Assembly: GCF_023159225.1 (NCBI RefSeq)
Contig: NC_063168.1
Coordinates: 57,453,398 to 57,517,397, forward strand
Length of the DNA: 64,000 nucleotides
Reading direction: 5' to 3'
Source of the DNA: Perognathus longimembris pacificus
Lineage: Eukaryota; Chordata; Mammalia; Rodentia; Heteromyidae
A program made the position numbers and the translations under genes. This document shows positions 22,950 through 33,172 of this stretch, one piece after another. The number at the start of each line of letters is the position of its first letter. Positions within the stretch are counted from its first letter, which is position 1. The notes beneath the pieces were generated by a model. That model made no database searches and was not told where the DNA came from. It saw nothing but the letters and a program-made list of their open reading frames with translations.

Positions 22950-24020
22950 AAGGGTTGGAGAGTAAATATTTCAGTTTTTGCTGTCATTGTGATCTCTATT
23001 GCAAATACCTAACTCCACCATTAAGTCTAAAGCATAAAAAAACAAGTATGTATATCCCAACAAAATTTTATTTACAAAAGCAGGTAGAGGGGGGTTAAAA
23101 AAAAGCAAGTAGGAATTTGGCTTAATACTGTGGTTTGCTCACCTGTCATAGGATATTCTAAATCACACAAACTATGTCATCACAAGAATTCATTGTTTAA
23201 AAAAAAACATTCCTCCTCAAGCCCAAAAATATCTCACTAGATTCTCTGTACTGAGGTCCACCACATTTCCATTTCTTATCACTCATGTCCAGGCTGCATG
23301 TCTCTCCTTGGTTCCATGGACTGTTGCTAACACTGTCATTGCTCTGGAAGCTAGGTAGGAGAATACCCTCTGAGGGGGAGGCTGCAGCCTCTGCAGCAAG
23401 ATGTGAGTTCCAGGTCCTTATGGGATTTTTTTTTTTCCTTCCAGGTCTGACATATGTACCAGATCTATTGATGGAACAGTTAAACTATACAGAAAACTTG
23501 GAATCTAGCTTAAGGAAAAGTCAGGTAGAACTGTGGCTGCGCCTTCTGGCTCAGTGTGAAACTAGATGAGTCACCTATCACCTGGTGTCACACTAGCTCA
23601 AAACTATAGGAACAACAATGGTGCACACAGCTCCACAAGATGGAACTAGGTCAGTGGCTAGTACCTGCCTCCAAGGCATGTGATGTTTCATGGAACAGCA
23701 GTGGCCAAGTCTCAGGCTCCATTGGAATAAGGAAAAGCAGGACCTGCTGAACTTTTTCAACTATTTCCAGTAGGCCTGACTGCTCTAACCCAGTGGGTCC
23801 AAGTGGATGAGATCAGAAGAGAATTTCAGCAGTGGCAGAGTACCACACATACATCCCTGAGAGGATGGTAGCTAACCATGCGGGCTCCTCATAGCCTGGA
23901 ATAGTCTGAAAACAAAATGGCAGAGGGGCTACTCTTCCCATCAAACAGAAGTCTTAGTGAATTTCTCTGCACTTTACCTACAGTACAACCTGCACAAGGC
24001 CGACAGTGGGTTTCAGGAGA
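22950..24020. other. intergenic, no recognised element
   Basis: Nothing recognised; A/T runs only. Confidence 0.4.
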
Positions 24021-24027
24021 GCAAAGT

Positions 24028-24029
<2 letters not shown>

Positions 24030-24080
<51 letters not shown>

Positions 24081-24092
24081 TACACACACACA
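24030..24092. repeat. (CT)n(CA)n microsatellite
   Basis: About 14 CT units followed by CA units. Confidence 0.95.
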
Positions 24093-24249
24093 TTAATTAC
24101 ATTTAAAACAATATCCCAAAGTTAGACTTGGAAGTGGAAGTGCAGATCTATTTTGATGATAGAGCTCAGTTGTAAAGCTTTATCCTCACCAAGGAGAGAA
24201 AACTGTTCAGGGACTTTTTTATTCTGGTTTCTTTGTTCATTTATTTCCT

Positions 24250-24440
24250 TGAATTTTTTTCTCCCTCCTCTCTTCTCCTTCTTCTTTTCTTCTTTCTTTC
24301 TCCTTCTTTTGTTTTTCTTTCTTTCTCTTTCTCTCATTCTCCCTTTCTCTTTCTCTTTCCTTCCTTCGTTCCTTCGTTCCTTCGTTCCTTCGTTCCTTCC
24401 TTCCTTCTTTCCTTCATTTCTCTTTTCTTGCATCTCCTTC
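24250..24440. repeat. polypyrimidine tract with TTCG/TTCC units
   Basis: CT-rich for about 190 bp, with a TTCCTTCG array at 24356-24410. Pyrimidine-derived frames here are artefacts. Confidence 0.9.
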
Positions 24441-24570
24441 TTACCATTTTCTTATCTTTTCTGACCATTTGCAAGTTCTGGTATTATCATTCCTCTTCAT
24501 AACTGAACTACATACTGTCAAGGGAGTTTCTGGTCTTGAAGACAAAATATATGAACAGAAAAGGAAGAAA

Positions 24571-25218
24571 GAGGGTTTGAAACATGGCAGATGACGTGGA
24601 CCAGCAACAAACTACCAATACTGTAGAGGAGCCCCTAGATCTCATCAGGCTCAGCCTTGATGAGTGTATTTATGTGAAGATGAGGAATGACCGAGAGCTT
24701 CGAGGCAGATTACATGCTTATGACCAGCACTTAAATATGATACTGGGAGATGTGGAAGAAACCGTGACTACCATAGAAATTGATGAGGAGACGTATGAAG
24801 AGATATACAACAAATCAACAAAACGGAATATCCCAATGCTCTTTGTCCGGGGAGATGGTGTTGTATTCATTGCTCCTCCTCTGAGAGTTGGCTGAAACAA
24901 AGAATTTATCCTGTGTAGAAAGTAGGAGACTGTACAATTGAATCTTCAAACATACAAAAGATTCAGAGAGAGAAGCATGCATATTTTTTTATACTAAGAC
25001 ATGACCAAAGATTCCTCCATCCCAAGATGAGTTGGTTTGCAAATGTCTTACAGTTGTTCAGCTAAATGGCATTCTTATTTTTCTCCATTTGTTCTAATAA
25101 ACTTGATCACCAACCTGCTAGACTCCTCAGGAGTGATTTGCTCCACTGTTCCTACAGACCATTTCTGATTGTTTTTCTTCAAATTAAACTTGATGATTAC
25201 TTTTTGATTTAAAAAAAA
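24571..25218 (+). mobile_element. LSM3 retroposed cDNA unit (TSD-flanked)
   Basis: The unit spans 5'UTR to poly(A). AGAAAAGGAAGAAA occurs at 24557-24570 and again at 25219-25232, directly after the A run. No introns, an ATTAAA signal 22 bp before the tail and this duplication are the hallmarks of L1-driven retroposition. Confidence 0.9.
24584..24895 (+). CDS. LSM3 processed retrocopy with intact reading frame
   Basis: LSM3 is a subunit of the LSm2-8 ring on the U6 snRNA 3' end and of the LSm1-7 ring in mRNA decay. This single-exon copy encodes 103 residues, [19 protein letters not shown] through IAPPLRVG, with the Sm1 region (about 18-60) and the Sm2 motif VRGDGVV intact. Against the LSM3 sequence I remember (102 residues) it has C for R in LSLDECIYV, one extra N in [10 protein letters not shown] and FI for LV after GDGVV. 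The span 24571-25218 has a short 5'UTR, a 3'UTR with ATTAAA (25183), a poly(A) run (25211) and 14-bp target-site duplications, so it is an L1-mediated intronless copy, not the parent gene. Whether it is expressed is unknown; it may be a young pseudogene whose frame has not yet decayed. Confidence 0.85.
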   Translation: MADDVDQQQTTNTVEEPLDLIRLSLDECIYVKMRNDRELRGRLHAYDQHLNMILGDVEETVTTIEIDEETYEEIYNKSTKRNIPMLFVRGDGVVFIAPPLRVG

Positions 25219-25520
25219 AGAAAAGGAAGAAAAAATGGAGAAAATGATCAAGGAAATGTGAATAGACTTTGCAATAAATTCAGGATTCAAACAGAAGGCC
25301 AAATTTATGTATGGTAGGCATTGAGGAAGAAGAGAGAATAGCTAAAGCCGTGGCAAGTATATTTAATAGAGCAATAATGGAAAACACTGAATTCTGAAAA
25401 AGAAGTTTATCCAGATTACAGTATGCTTTTAGAACACCCAACAGGTCAGACCAGAGAATAACTTCTCCATGAATTATTGTTAAAGCAATAAGCACAGAGA
25501 ATAAGGAAAAATACTAACAG

Positions 25521-25524
<4 letters not shown>

Positions 25525-25594
<70 letters not shown>

Positions 25595-25596
25595 AT
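25525..25596. repeat. (GT)n(GA)n microsatellite
   Basis: About 23 GT units then about 12 GA units. Confidence 0.95.
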
Positions 25597-25639
25597 GGGG
25601 GAGAGAAAGAGAAAAAAAAAACAGGCCATTTATGAGGGA

Positions 25640-26060
25640 AAGCCATCAGAAGTAGTTTCCTCAGCAGAAACCTTAAAAACAAGGAAGGCTTGGAATAATA
25701 TATTTTAAGCACTGAAAGTTAACAACTAACAACCCAGAGTATAATACCTAGAAAAGATTTCATTCATAGCATAAAGGCCAATCAAAAAATTTCATAACAA
25801 AAAACGAAAGCAACTTAGCATCATTAATCAGCACTATTGAAAAAAAAGCTATCCTATATATAGGAGATCAAGGTAAACATTAAAAGGTGGAGAAAACATA
25901 TTTTTTCAGCTGAGCACATAAACATAAGAGCATCAGGGAGAAACAAAACTAAACTTTGGGAGGAAAATGGCAGGAGTTACTAGATATTTTTTCAATGTTA
26001 ACACTCAATATCAGTGGACTTAATTCTCCAATCAAAAGATGTAAATTTAGAAGTTAATAA
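25640..26060 (+). repeat. L1 fragment, ORF1 3' end to ORF2 start
   Basis: CAGCAGAAACCTTAAAAACA and CCAGAGTATAATACCTAG lie in the ORF1 3' region. AACACTCAATATCAGTGGAC then TTAATTCTCCAATCAAAAG gives TLNISGLNSPIKR, the start of the L1 ORF2 endonuclease. Decayed. Confidence 0.65.
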
Positions 26061-26256
26061 GTAAATGATAGCTTAAATAATGATACTATTTGAGATAACC
26101 ACGGAAGTGAGAATAAAAGGTATTTTGAGCCTAAGTTCTGGGAAACAACAGGGTTTAGAATTTAAGATGAATAGGAACCAGGAAGGAGATTGAGAAGGAA
26201 CAGAGAGGTAGGAGATAACAGACAAGAGAATCCATTACTAAAGTGAGGACCTTTTT

Positions 26257-26841
26257 TGCCAGGCTAGATTTACCTCCCCTGGTGCGGGAATGCTAAGCTT
26301 ACTCCCTTATCAGTGCTCCCCTTTTCACCCTCTCCCCTGGGCGCCCGACCTGCGGGCGGCCAAGGTGGAGCGAAGGGACACGGGCAAGCCTAAAGTGCAC
26401 GCGGCCGAACGAGATCCCCTTTTCCTCCCTCCTTACCCACCAAGGAAGCCAGGTGCAGATGGATCTTGGAGACGCTTCGGAGAGCAATCCGTTTTAATCG
26501 GGAGGGGCTCACAGTAATATAGTAGTGATGACGAGGATTGAGCATGAGCTGGCGATAGGCTGGCAAGCTTGTCCGTCCAAGAGCAGCTCCCAAGGACCTC
26601 CCTCATGGGCTAACATCATTTCCCATAGTACCGCCCTCTGGGCAAAGCCCGCGAAAAGGGAGCATACATGCTTGCTGGCGCAAGGTGGGGGATGGTCTCA
26701 AAGCTATCCCTTCTGGTTCTGGACCCAGAAGGAGATAGGTGTGGCTCACTTCCACACTGCCCCAGGGCTGGGGGAAGGGCGGAGTCTTGGGAGCGCTGTC
26801 ATCGCCCTTCCCCCCCTTAAGGTCAAGATGAATCCCCAACA
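26257..26841 (-). mobile_element. ERVK-type solo LTR
   Basis: A 585-bp element, read on the minus strand from TGTTGGGGATTCATC to CTAGCCTGGCA, so it has TG...CA ends. It is flanked by a 6-bp duplication, CTTTTT at 26251-26256 and 26842-26847, the length typical of class II (ERVK) integrations. GC content and CpG density are well above the surroundings. An ATTAAA followed by CGGATTGCTCTCC fits a polyadenylation/R region. No internal region or second LTR adjoins, so it is a solo LTR left by recombination. Confidence 0.75.
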
Positions 26842-26847
26842 CTTTTT

Positions 26848-27265
26848 TTTCTATCTTAAAAAGTTATCCTCAAGTAGTTGTACAAAGGAATTATCATTCA
26901 ATAAATTAGTTTATAAATATAGTGCATCTTGATTGATGTCATCCCTTTTATCGTTTCTGTTTATCCCTCCCAACCCTTCCTTTACCCTTAACTTTTTAAA
27001 TTTTGTAGGAAATGCATAGATTTTTGTGACTGTATCCTCCCTGTTTCCTCTCTTCAGTCATCTGATCCCCTTCCCTTGGCCTCACCCCCTATCTTGTAAA
27101 TACTAATTTCCTGGTAATCATTTTTTTGGACTGTGAGTTAACTTTTCTAAGGAATTGCACTGTTTAAATTCTCCCCTGAAAATAGCATATTTTGGCTAAT
27201 ACATTTGTGTACACTTGCATACAACTTTGAAGTGTTCACTACTACATTTGTAAATTAGTTCTAGC
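26848..27265 (-). repeat. L1 3' end, antisense, joined to U6
   Basis: Begins with the T side of a poly(A) tail and runs as an old L1 3'UTR on the minus strand. It is related to 705-1180 (shared TGCATCTTGATTGATGTCA segment). It directly abuts the U6 pseudogene in the same orientation. Confidence 0.6.
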
Positions 27266-27269
27266 TTCC

Positions 27270-27376
27270 AAAAACATGGAATGCTTTATGAATTTGCATG
27301 TTATCCTCAAGCAAGAACCATGCTAATCTTTTCTGTGTTGTTACAGTTTTAATATCCATGCTGCTGAAGGGAACAC
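27270..27376 (-). pseudogene. U6 snRNA pseudogene (RNU6-type)
   Basis: The minus strand matches U6 over its whole ~107 nt: CTTCAGCAGCATGGATATTA at the 5' end, GAAAAGATTAGCATGGTTCT in the middle, and GCATTCCATGTTTTT at the 3' end. Several substitutions, including a changed first stem (GTGTTCCCTTCAG for GTGCTCGCTTCGG) and altered central positions, make it a non-functional retrocopy. No U6-type promoter context (PSE and TATA) was noticed. Confidence 0.85.
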
Positions 27377-27880
27377 AGGACTTGGTTAAGAATTGAATCA
27401 GATAAAAGAAGAAAATTGAGTACTGATGCTGATGAGATAGAAGCCTTGGCTGTTCCTCATAAAAATGGTTTCTGTGGTCAGGTAGAGTAGAGTGACTGAG
27501 GAGAGAAATGAAAGTAAGGGTATGAAGAAATAAACAGGTACAAGTCTTTCAAGGAGTGCTTCTGCTAAGAGGATGGAGACGAGGAACAGCCACTGGAATT
27601 GTTCTGGGACCAGGAAGTATTTCTGTAAGGAGAGAGCCTGAGATAAAGTAGAACTGGTCATGTCCTGTGACAGGAGGGAGGCTATTGCAGATTGTTTGGT
27701 GGATGTCATGGTAGGAAGATGAGGTATTTGCTTCTGTTTTCTCCATGAAACAAAAAGTGATGTCATCAGTGGAGAATAGGTGGCTAGGGGTTAGATTCTT
27801 TCTGGGGGTAGGGAAAGAAGAAAGCAGAGTGACTTGAGTAAGAAGGGAAACCTAGTAGCATGGCTGAAGGCCATTTGAAA
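27377..27880. other. intergenic, unclassified
   Basis: Possibly an old repeat (GATGAGGTATTTGCTTCTG region), but no family could be assigned. Confidence 0.3.
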
Positions 27881-27884
27881 TGTT

Positions 27885-28200
27885 TGGATGAAAATGCATG
27901 ACCCAACCACCTCTTGTCTACAAGAAACGCATCTGACGAAAACAAACACTAGCTTGGGTAAAAGGTTGGGAAAAAAGTGTTCTAAGCAAACAGATCTGAA
28001 AGCAGGCAGGTGTCCATATTTACATATTCAACAAAGGTTTCAAAGAAATATTAGACAGAAGAGATACATCATCTTAACAAAGGTAACTCTTGATCTATGC
28101 ACCAAATGTTGGGATTCCCAATTTTGTTAAACAAGTGCTAACAGACTTAAAAACACATATAGACCCCAGGACAATGATAGTTGGAAACTTAAGTGCATAA
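27885..28200 (+). repeat. L1 ORF2 endonuclease fragment
   Basis: CLQETHL, the conserved L1 endonuclease motif, is readable at 27917-27937. Downstream, CTCTTGATCTATGCACCAAA ... GACCCCAGGACAATGATAGT corresponds to the end of the endonuclease domain. Several stops and frame changes. Confidence 0.75.
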
Positions 28201-28439
28201 GGAACCTAAATAAAGATGTTCACTGTTTTGACTCTTATTCAATATAGCACTTGTATTACTGACAAAGAAAGAGGCAAGAAAAATTCCAAATAAGGAAGAA
28301 GTCAAACTATCCTTACTTACAGAAAATGTGATCCTATATTCAAGGATCATAAGGATTCCACACCAAAATTCCTAGTACTAATAAAGAGTTTTGACGATGT
28401 AGAGAATGCATAATAAACACAGAAAACACAATAATTATC

Positions 28440-28800
28440 AGGATGACAGGGAAATTAGGAGTACAATTTTATTCACAGTAGTCTTCAAAAATATCTAGGA
28501 ATAAATTTAACCAAGGACGTGAAGGACTTCTACAATGAAAACTATAAATTTTTGAAGAATTTGAACAGGATATCTTAAAAAGTGGAAAGATCTCCTCCCA
28601 TGTTCATTGGCTGGCAGAATTAATATGGTGAGAAATCATCTTGCCAACAGTGATCCACAAATTCAATGCAATACTCATCAGAAACTTAATGTTATTCTTC
28701 ACAGAGGTAGAGAAATTTAATCTTAAAATTTTTTGGAGGATCCAAAAGATGTGGATAGCCAAGGCAATTCTGAGCAAAAAAGAGCACACTCACACTCATG
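28440..28800 (+). repeat. L1 ORF2 reverse transcriptase 3' fragment
   Basis: Translates to YLGINLTKDVKDFYNENYK, then broken matches to the KW-D-P-SWIGRINI-K region and AKAILS. Not coding any more. A gap separates it from the endonuclease piece. Confidence 0.75.
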
Positions 28801-28879
28801 CATGCACAGATATCGTGGCTTATCCCATGCAGCATCCATAATATCTCAACATAATAAGAAGTCAAATTATCACAGTCTC

Positions 28880-28990
28880 CTTTAATGATCTCACATTTAG
28901 AATAAAAAGCAAACTCTTTACTATGGCCTCTCAGCTAGGTAGATTTGACCTCTGCCTACCTCTGACCTCAATTTTCAGATACTATTGTTT
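28880..28990 (+). repeat. L2 fragment
   Basis: AATAAAAAGCAAACTCTTTA, CTATGGCCTCTCAGCTAGG and TGACCTCTGCCTACCTCTGA match the L2 3' end. Confidence 0.6.
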
Positions 28991-30276
28991 TGATGTTGTT
29001 TCATAAATACAGGATGATTGGTGGTCCTCAGGCAGGGAAGAAGAGAAGCCAAGTAGGCTGTCATGCAGATGAGAGTCCAGTCACTCAAAGGAGAAATCTG
29101 TGAGTATCACACACCCAGAAGCTTAAGCTGAAATTGAGTAAAGGACTAGGCAGAAAGTGTGATGTCTGGAAAGATTTTTAGGAAATGAGACGCACAAAGA
29201 AGGGACAGAGTAGGTATCAGAGGGAGAAGTTGGGTGAATCCATGGAAGAGGCCCAACATTGTTAAAAGTCACACATATTAATGTATTCATTTCTCATTCC
29301 TTCTCTGTATTCCCAGATCCTGCATAGGTATTGGTACAAGGAGAAGCAAGCCAACATAGAAGATTGTGATTGAATTGGGGCAGTTACCTCATGCCTAGGA
29401 AATAAATTGCCTGCATATGTGAGCCTCACAGTGGTAGAGTATGTGTTTCTGAATTCTAGTTTTTCTTCATTTTAGGTATGAACTCACCTGTTCCCCTTTA
29501 ACACTGGGAGAGGTCATCTGTAAAACAAGAGTGTCGCATCTCTCCAGGATGCTGTGAACTGGGTCACCTTGCCTTCATCTCAGCATTCTTATCATCATTG
29601 GAAAAGCTAGGAGGCTAAAAACGACCTTTCTTAGACTTTCTAGAATTCAAGATATAAAACTGGCTTTTCTAATTGTGAAATTTGGCATTTGTATAATGTC
29701 TAAAGAAAAGTTAAAGATAAAATAGAGGCTCTTTTCCTACAAAGAAAGCTGTAGAAACATGACATTCTTACCCCTGGTTCTAGAGTTTACTCTTCAGCAT
29801 CTTGGGGGCAGACAAGGAGTGATGTGGTCCACAGATACTTGATATGGCTTCTGATTAATTACAGATTTGAATGTCCAGTCCCCAGGTTCCCAAGTGAGAA
29901 AATCAGCTGGCAGGGCAGTGGCCTTTGCTTCTATAATGACAGTGACAGTTTCAGAGGAGTCACTCCCATGGTGGACCAGTTGTTTTTCTCTGGGGATTTG
30001 ACTATTTCAGGAGGACCTGTCTGCAATCTTATCCTTCAGCCCTTTTGGTGAACTTGTAAAGGGCAGAGTCTCTGAATTTAATCCCTTCCTGATTGAAATC
30101 CTCAAAGTAGTTCCTATTTCCTGAACTGAAGAAGGAGACTCACAGAGAAGTAAGAGGAGTGTTGCCTGAACAAGACTAGGTTTCTCACTGTGAAGAAGCT
30201 TCACAGTGCCATGTGAAATTTAACCTGGTGAATGCACTGAGGCCCAGGTTAAGACCTTGGTCTTTCTGTTTTAGTA
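28991..30276. other. intergenic, no recognised element
   Basis: A 75-codon open frame at 29824-30051 has no recognisable domain and I do not call it a gene. Confidence 0.4.
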
Positions 30277-30693
30277 CCAAATATCCTAGGACTAATTGGA
30301 CTAGGATACTGATTCATGCTAACTGTTCTGGAGAGAAGGACTTATGAAACTGAATGCTGGTCTAATATTTTATAATCACGAATGTATTGCTCAGAAGACC
30401 AAATGCAAGTAAATACCTTACGTAGGATGGAGCTGGGTTACTGATTCATGCTGATGAGGTTCTGAAGAGAAGGATTCACGAAATGAAAACGTTGGTTTAA
30501 TATTTTACAATAATTTATACATACTGCCAAGAGATGGCAGAAGATCAAATGCAGGCAAATATCCTATGTGTGGTGGGGCTGGTATACTGACGCATGCTGA
30601 CTGGGTTCTGAAGGGGAAGATTTATGAAATCAAAATATTGGTTTAATATTTAACAACAATTTATATGTACTGCCAAATAGACCAAATCCAAGT
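30277..30693. repeat. tandem array, three ~110-146 bp units
   Basis: Three degenerate units begin at 30306 (ATACTGATTCATGCT), 30438 (TTACTGATTCATGCT) and 30584 (ATACTGACGCATGCT). Each continues with a TTCTG-AG-GAAGGA block, then TGGT-TAATATTT-A-AA, then A-ACCAAAT-CAAG. The unit tail CAAATATCCTA also precedes the first unit at 30278. Periods are 132 and 146 bp. Unit family unknown. Confidence 0.8.
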
Positions 30694-32370
30694 ATTAGCC
30701 TGATGAACACTTCTCTTGATTATGGTCCACTTACATTTTCTAAGGCAGTGAGGAGAAGCACAGGAAGAGCCATAATAGATGAGAACGTATTCCTAGATTA
30801 GACAGATCAAGGGTCTTTCATACCTTCTTCCCTGGACAGTGCTTGAATGGACTCACCAAAATGGAGTATATCAGCTCCTCCTTGTTCCTGCTTCCAAAGA
30901 GAACAACTTCTCTCCTGACCCTAAACATGGAAGGGTGGACAGATGGGGGTGGGACTGTAATGGGACCACAGATTATACCTCCTTAGCTAATATACCAACA
31001 AGATACCCAATCAGGAGAGTTTGCTCCTCAAACAGGACTTTGTTCTCATTTCTGTCCAACTCTCACTATCTTAAAAAAGTGCAACTACAGAGCAAAGGTC
31101 AGCATGGACCAGAAGAGTAGGCTTAATATTGATAAGAATGAGAAAACTACTAGAGGAGGGACTGTATTTTACATGACATCTTGAACTCTTTTTATTGGTA
31201 TTCAAGAGTAACCTTGGAGAATTTACTGGGTTGGTTGGCATCAAAGCCAAAACCATTGTACACAAATGATGAAAGCAAGGGCAATTTAAAGTGAAGACAC
31301 TTCTCTGTCCTCTCTGCCTTACCCCATCAACCAAAGCCAGAAAGAATGATCTGGGGAGAAGGGAGAAGGTGTGTTGGGAATGAGGACCTAGAAAGATGCA
31401 GGAAACAGAGAAAGGGATGCAGGTGAGAACTTCTATGTTCTAGCAGGATTTGCTAGTGCTATGCCTTCCTTGCTAGCATTCCAAGATCCTCCATAAAATC
31501 TACTCTTTATATCTACCTACCTAAGTGATGCTTTGGAAGTATAAGGAAAAGATACTGAACTCCAGGTGTGGATTTATGTGAGGTAGAGAATAGAATAGGC
31601 TGCAGAAAGGAAGATACAGTGGAGTACAAGAATTCTTGCTTTTTGTTTTGTTTTGTTTTGAGTATAGGAATTCTATGAAAGGGGAGATTTACCCAAGCAA
31701 TGTCCAGGAATACTATGTTTCTAAGAATTTCCAGCAATCATAGTGGAGGGAGGAAGACGCAAAGCACTTGTCAGAAGCACCTGGATCTAGCCAGCTGGAA
31801 CCACTTTGATTGAAACCTGAAAGGTCAGATTTATTCAGATATTTTTTCCAGATTTATTTAAATCTGAAAGCTGAAGAGTTTTAGGCAGCCACCATCCATC
31901 AGTAAGGAATTCTAAGATCTGGCTTCATGGAGGAGACTGTCAATACATGCGAATATAATTCAGAACATTGCCTTCTGCACAGGGAGCAGATACTTCTGTC
32001 TCTTTGTATTTCTCTTGTCCTCTTGAAAGGTGATCCTAACTTAGCTTTCCAGAATGGTGGAAGCTTTTCCGGTGCTGCTTCCTAGATTCCTAGATTCTCT
32101 CTTTCACTGCCTCCCACCCCAGTCTGACTGGATGATGTGTTCTTTTTCTAACTCCTGGACTCTCTGTGCTCCCATTCTCAGTGTATGCAACTTGAGGTTC
32201 ATTCACGCTTCTTCCGCTTTGAAAGAAAACAGAAATGCCTTGACTTCCTTGTTCTGAAGTCATAAAGGAGCTTTGATGGAGAACAACAAAACACCATCCT
32301 AATATTGATTATAGGCTTTGATGAAAGGCCTTTCTCTTGTAGAGGAGAATATTTTTTTCCAGTTGAAAAA
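30694..32370. other. intergenic, no recognised element
   Basis: Nothing recognised. A short TTTTG repeat lies at 31639-31658. Confidence 0.4.
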
Positions 32371-32374
32371 AAAT

Positions 32375-32470
32375 CAGACCCTTACACTCCAGTCATATTG
32401 CTTCTGTCTGATGCCCACTTGAAGCTTCTGTGGCTCCCCGCTCAAGTTCAAAGTCCTGTGATATAAACAG
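32375..32470 (+). repeat. L2 fragment (weak)
   Basis: CTTCTGTGGCTCCCCGCTCA and AGTTCAAAGTCCTGTGAT resemble L2. Confidence 0.35.
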
Positions 32471-32613
32471 TTACTAGTTGCAAGAGAGGGCCAAGCTGAG
32501 TGGGGAGAGTAGGACTAGTTGAAGAACTATGTGAGTTCTCTGGAAGACCTGTGGCTGCCAGACGCTTCCTCTGAAAGACTGGAGCCATGTATTAGTCAGA
32601 AAATTTGGCACGA

Positions 32614-32845
32614 GAATTTTTTTTGCTAGTCCTAGGGCTTGAATTCTGGGCTCTCACTGAACTTTTGTGCTCCAGGCTGGCTCTACCACTTGAACCACAG
32701 CTCCGTTTATGGCTTTTTGTGATTAATTGGAGATAAGAGTCTCACAGACTTTTCTGCCTGGGCTGGCTTTGAACCTCTGTCCTCAGATTTCAGCCTCCTG
32801 AGTAGCTGGGATGCCAAGTGTAAGCCAAGTGTACCTGAATCCAGA
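32614..32845 (-). repeat. B1-ID composite SINE
   Basis: GCTAGTCCTAGGGCTTGAAT, TACCACTTGAACCACAGCTC, GGAGATAAGAGTCTCACAGA, CTCCTGAGTAGCTGGGATG. Confidence 0.8.
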
Positions 32846-32881
32846 TTCTCAAAGCTTTTCAGTGCCTCAGGTTTCTTTTTT

Positions 32882-32955
32882 GGTCCTTCCTTCCTTCCTT
32901 CCTTCCTTCCTTCCTTCCTTCCTTCCTTCCTTCCTTCCTTCTTTCCTTCCTTCTT
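32882..32955. repeat. (TTCC)n microsatellite
   Basis: About 16 CTTC units adjoining the tail side of the next SINE. Confidence 0.95.
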
Positions 32956-33172
32956 GTACTGAAGTCTAAACTCTAGTATCCAACTTGCTGGGATGGCTCT
33001 TTGCCACTTGAGCCACAGCTCCAGCTTTGCTTTTTTTTTTTTGGCTGATTATTTTAGAGATGAAATCCGATAAACATTTCTGCCCTCAGCTGGCTTTGAA
33101 CAACAATCCTTCATATCCCAGCCTCCTGAATAGTGAGTCTTATAGATGTGAGTCATTGTCACTTGGCTATAG
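32956..33172 (-). repeat. B1-ID composite SINE
   Basis: GCCACTTGAGCCACAGCTCC, a T run, GGCTGATTATTTTAGAGATG, CAGCCTCCTGAATAGTGAGT. Confidence 0.7.

Noticed and set aside
28440..28800. Active L1 reverse transcriptase
   Set aside because: The frame is broken by stops and frameshifts; only a relic remains.
29824..30051. 75-codon frame on +
   Set aside because: Short, with no recognised motif; not enough to call a gene.
32882..32955. CRISPR-like short repeats
   Set aside because: Simple TTCC microsatellite without spacers; no CRISPR array is expected or seen in this nuclear DNA.
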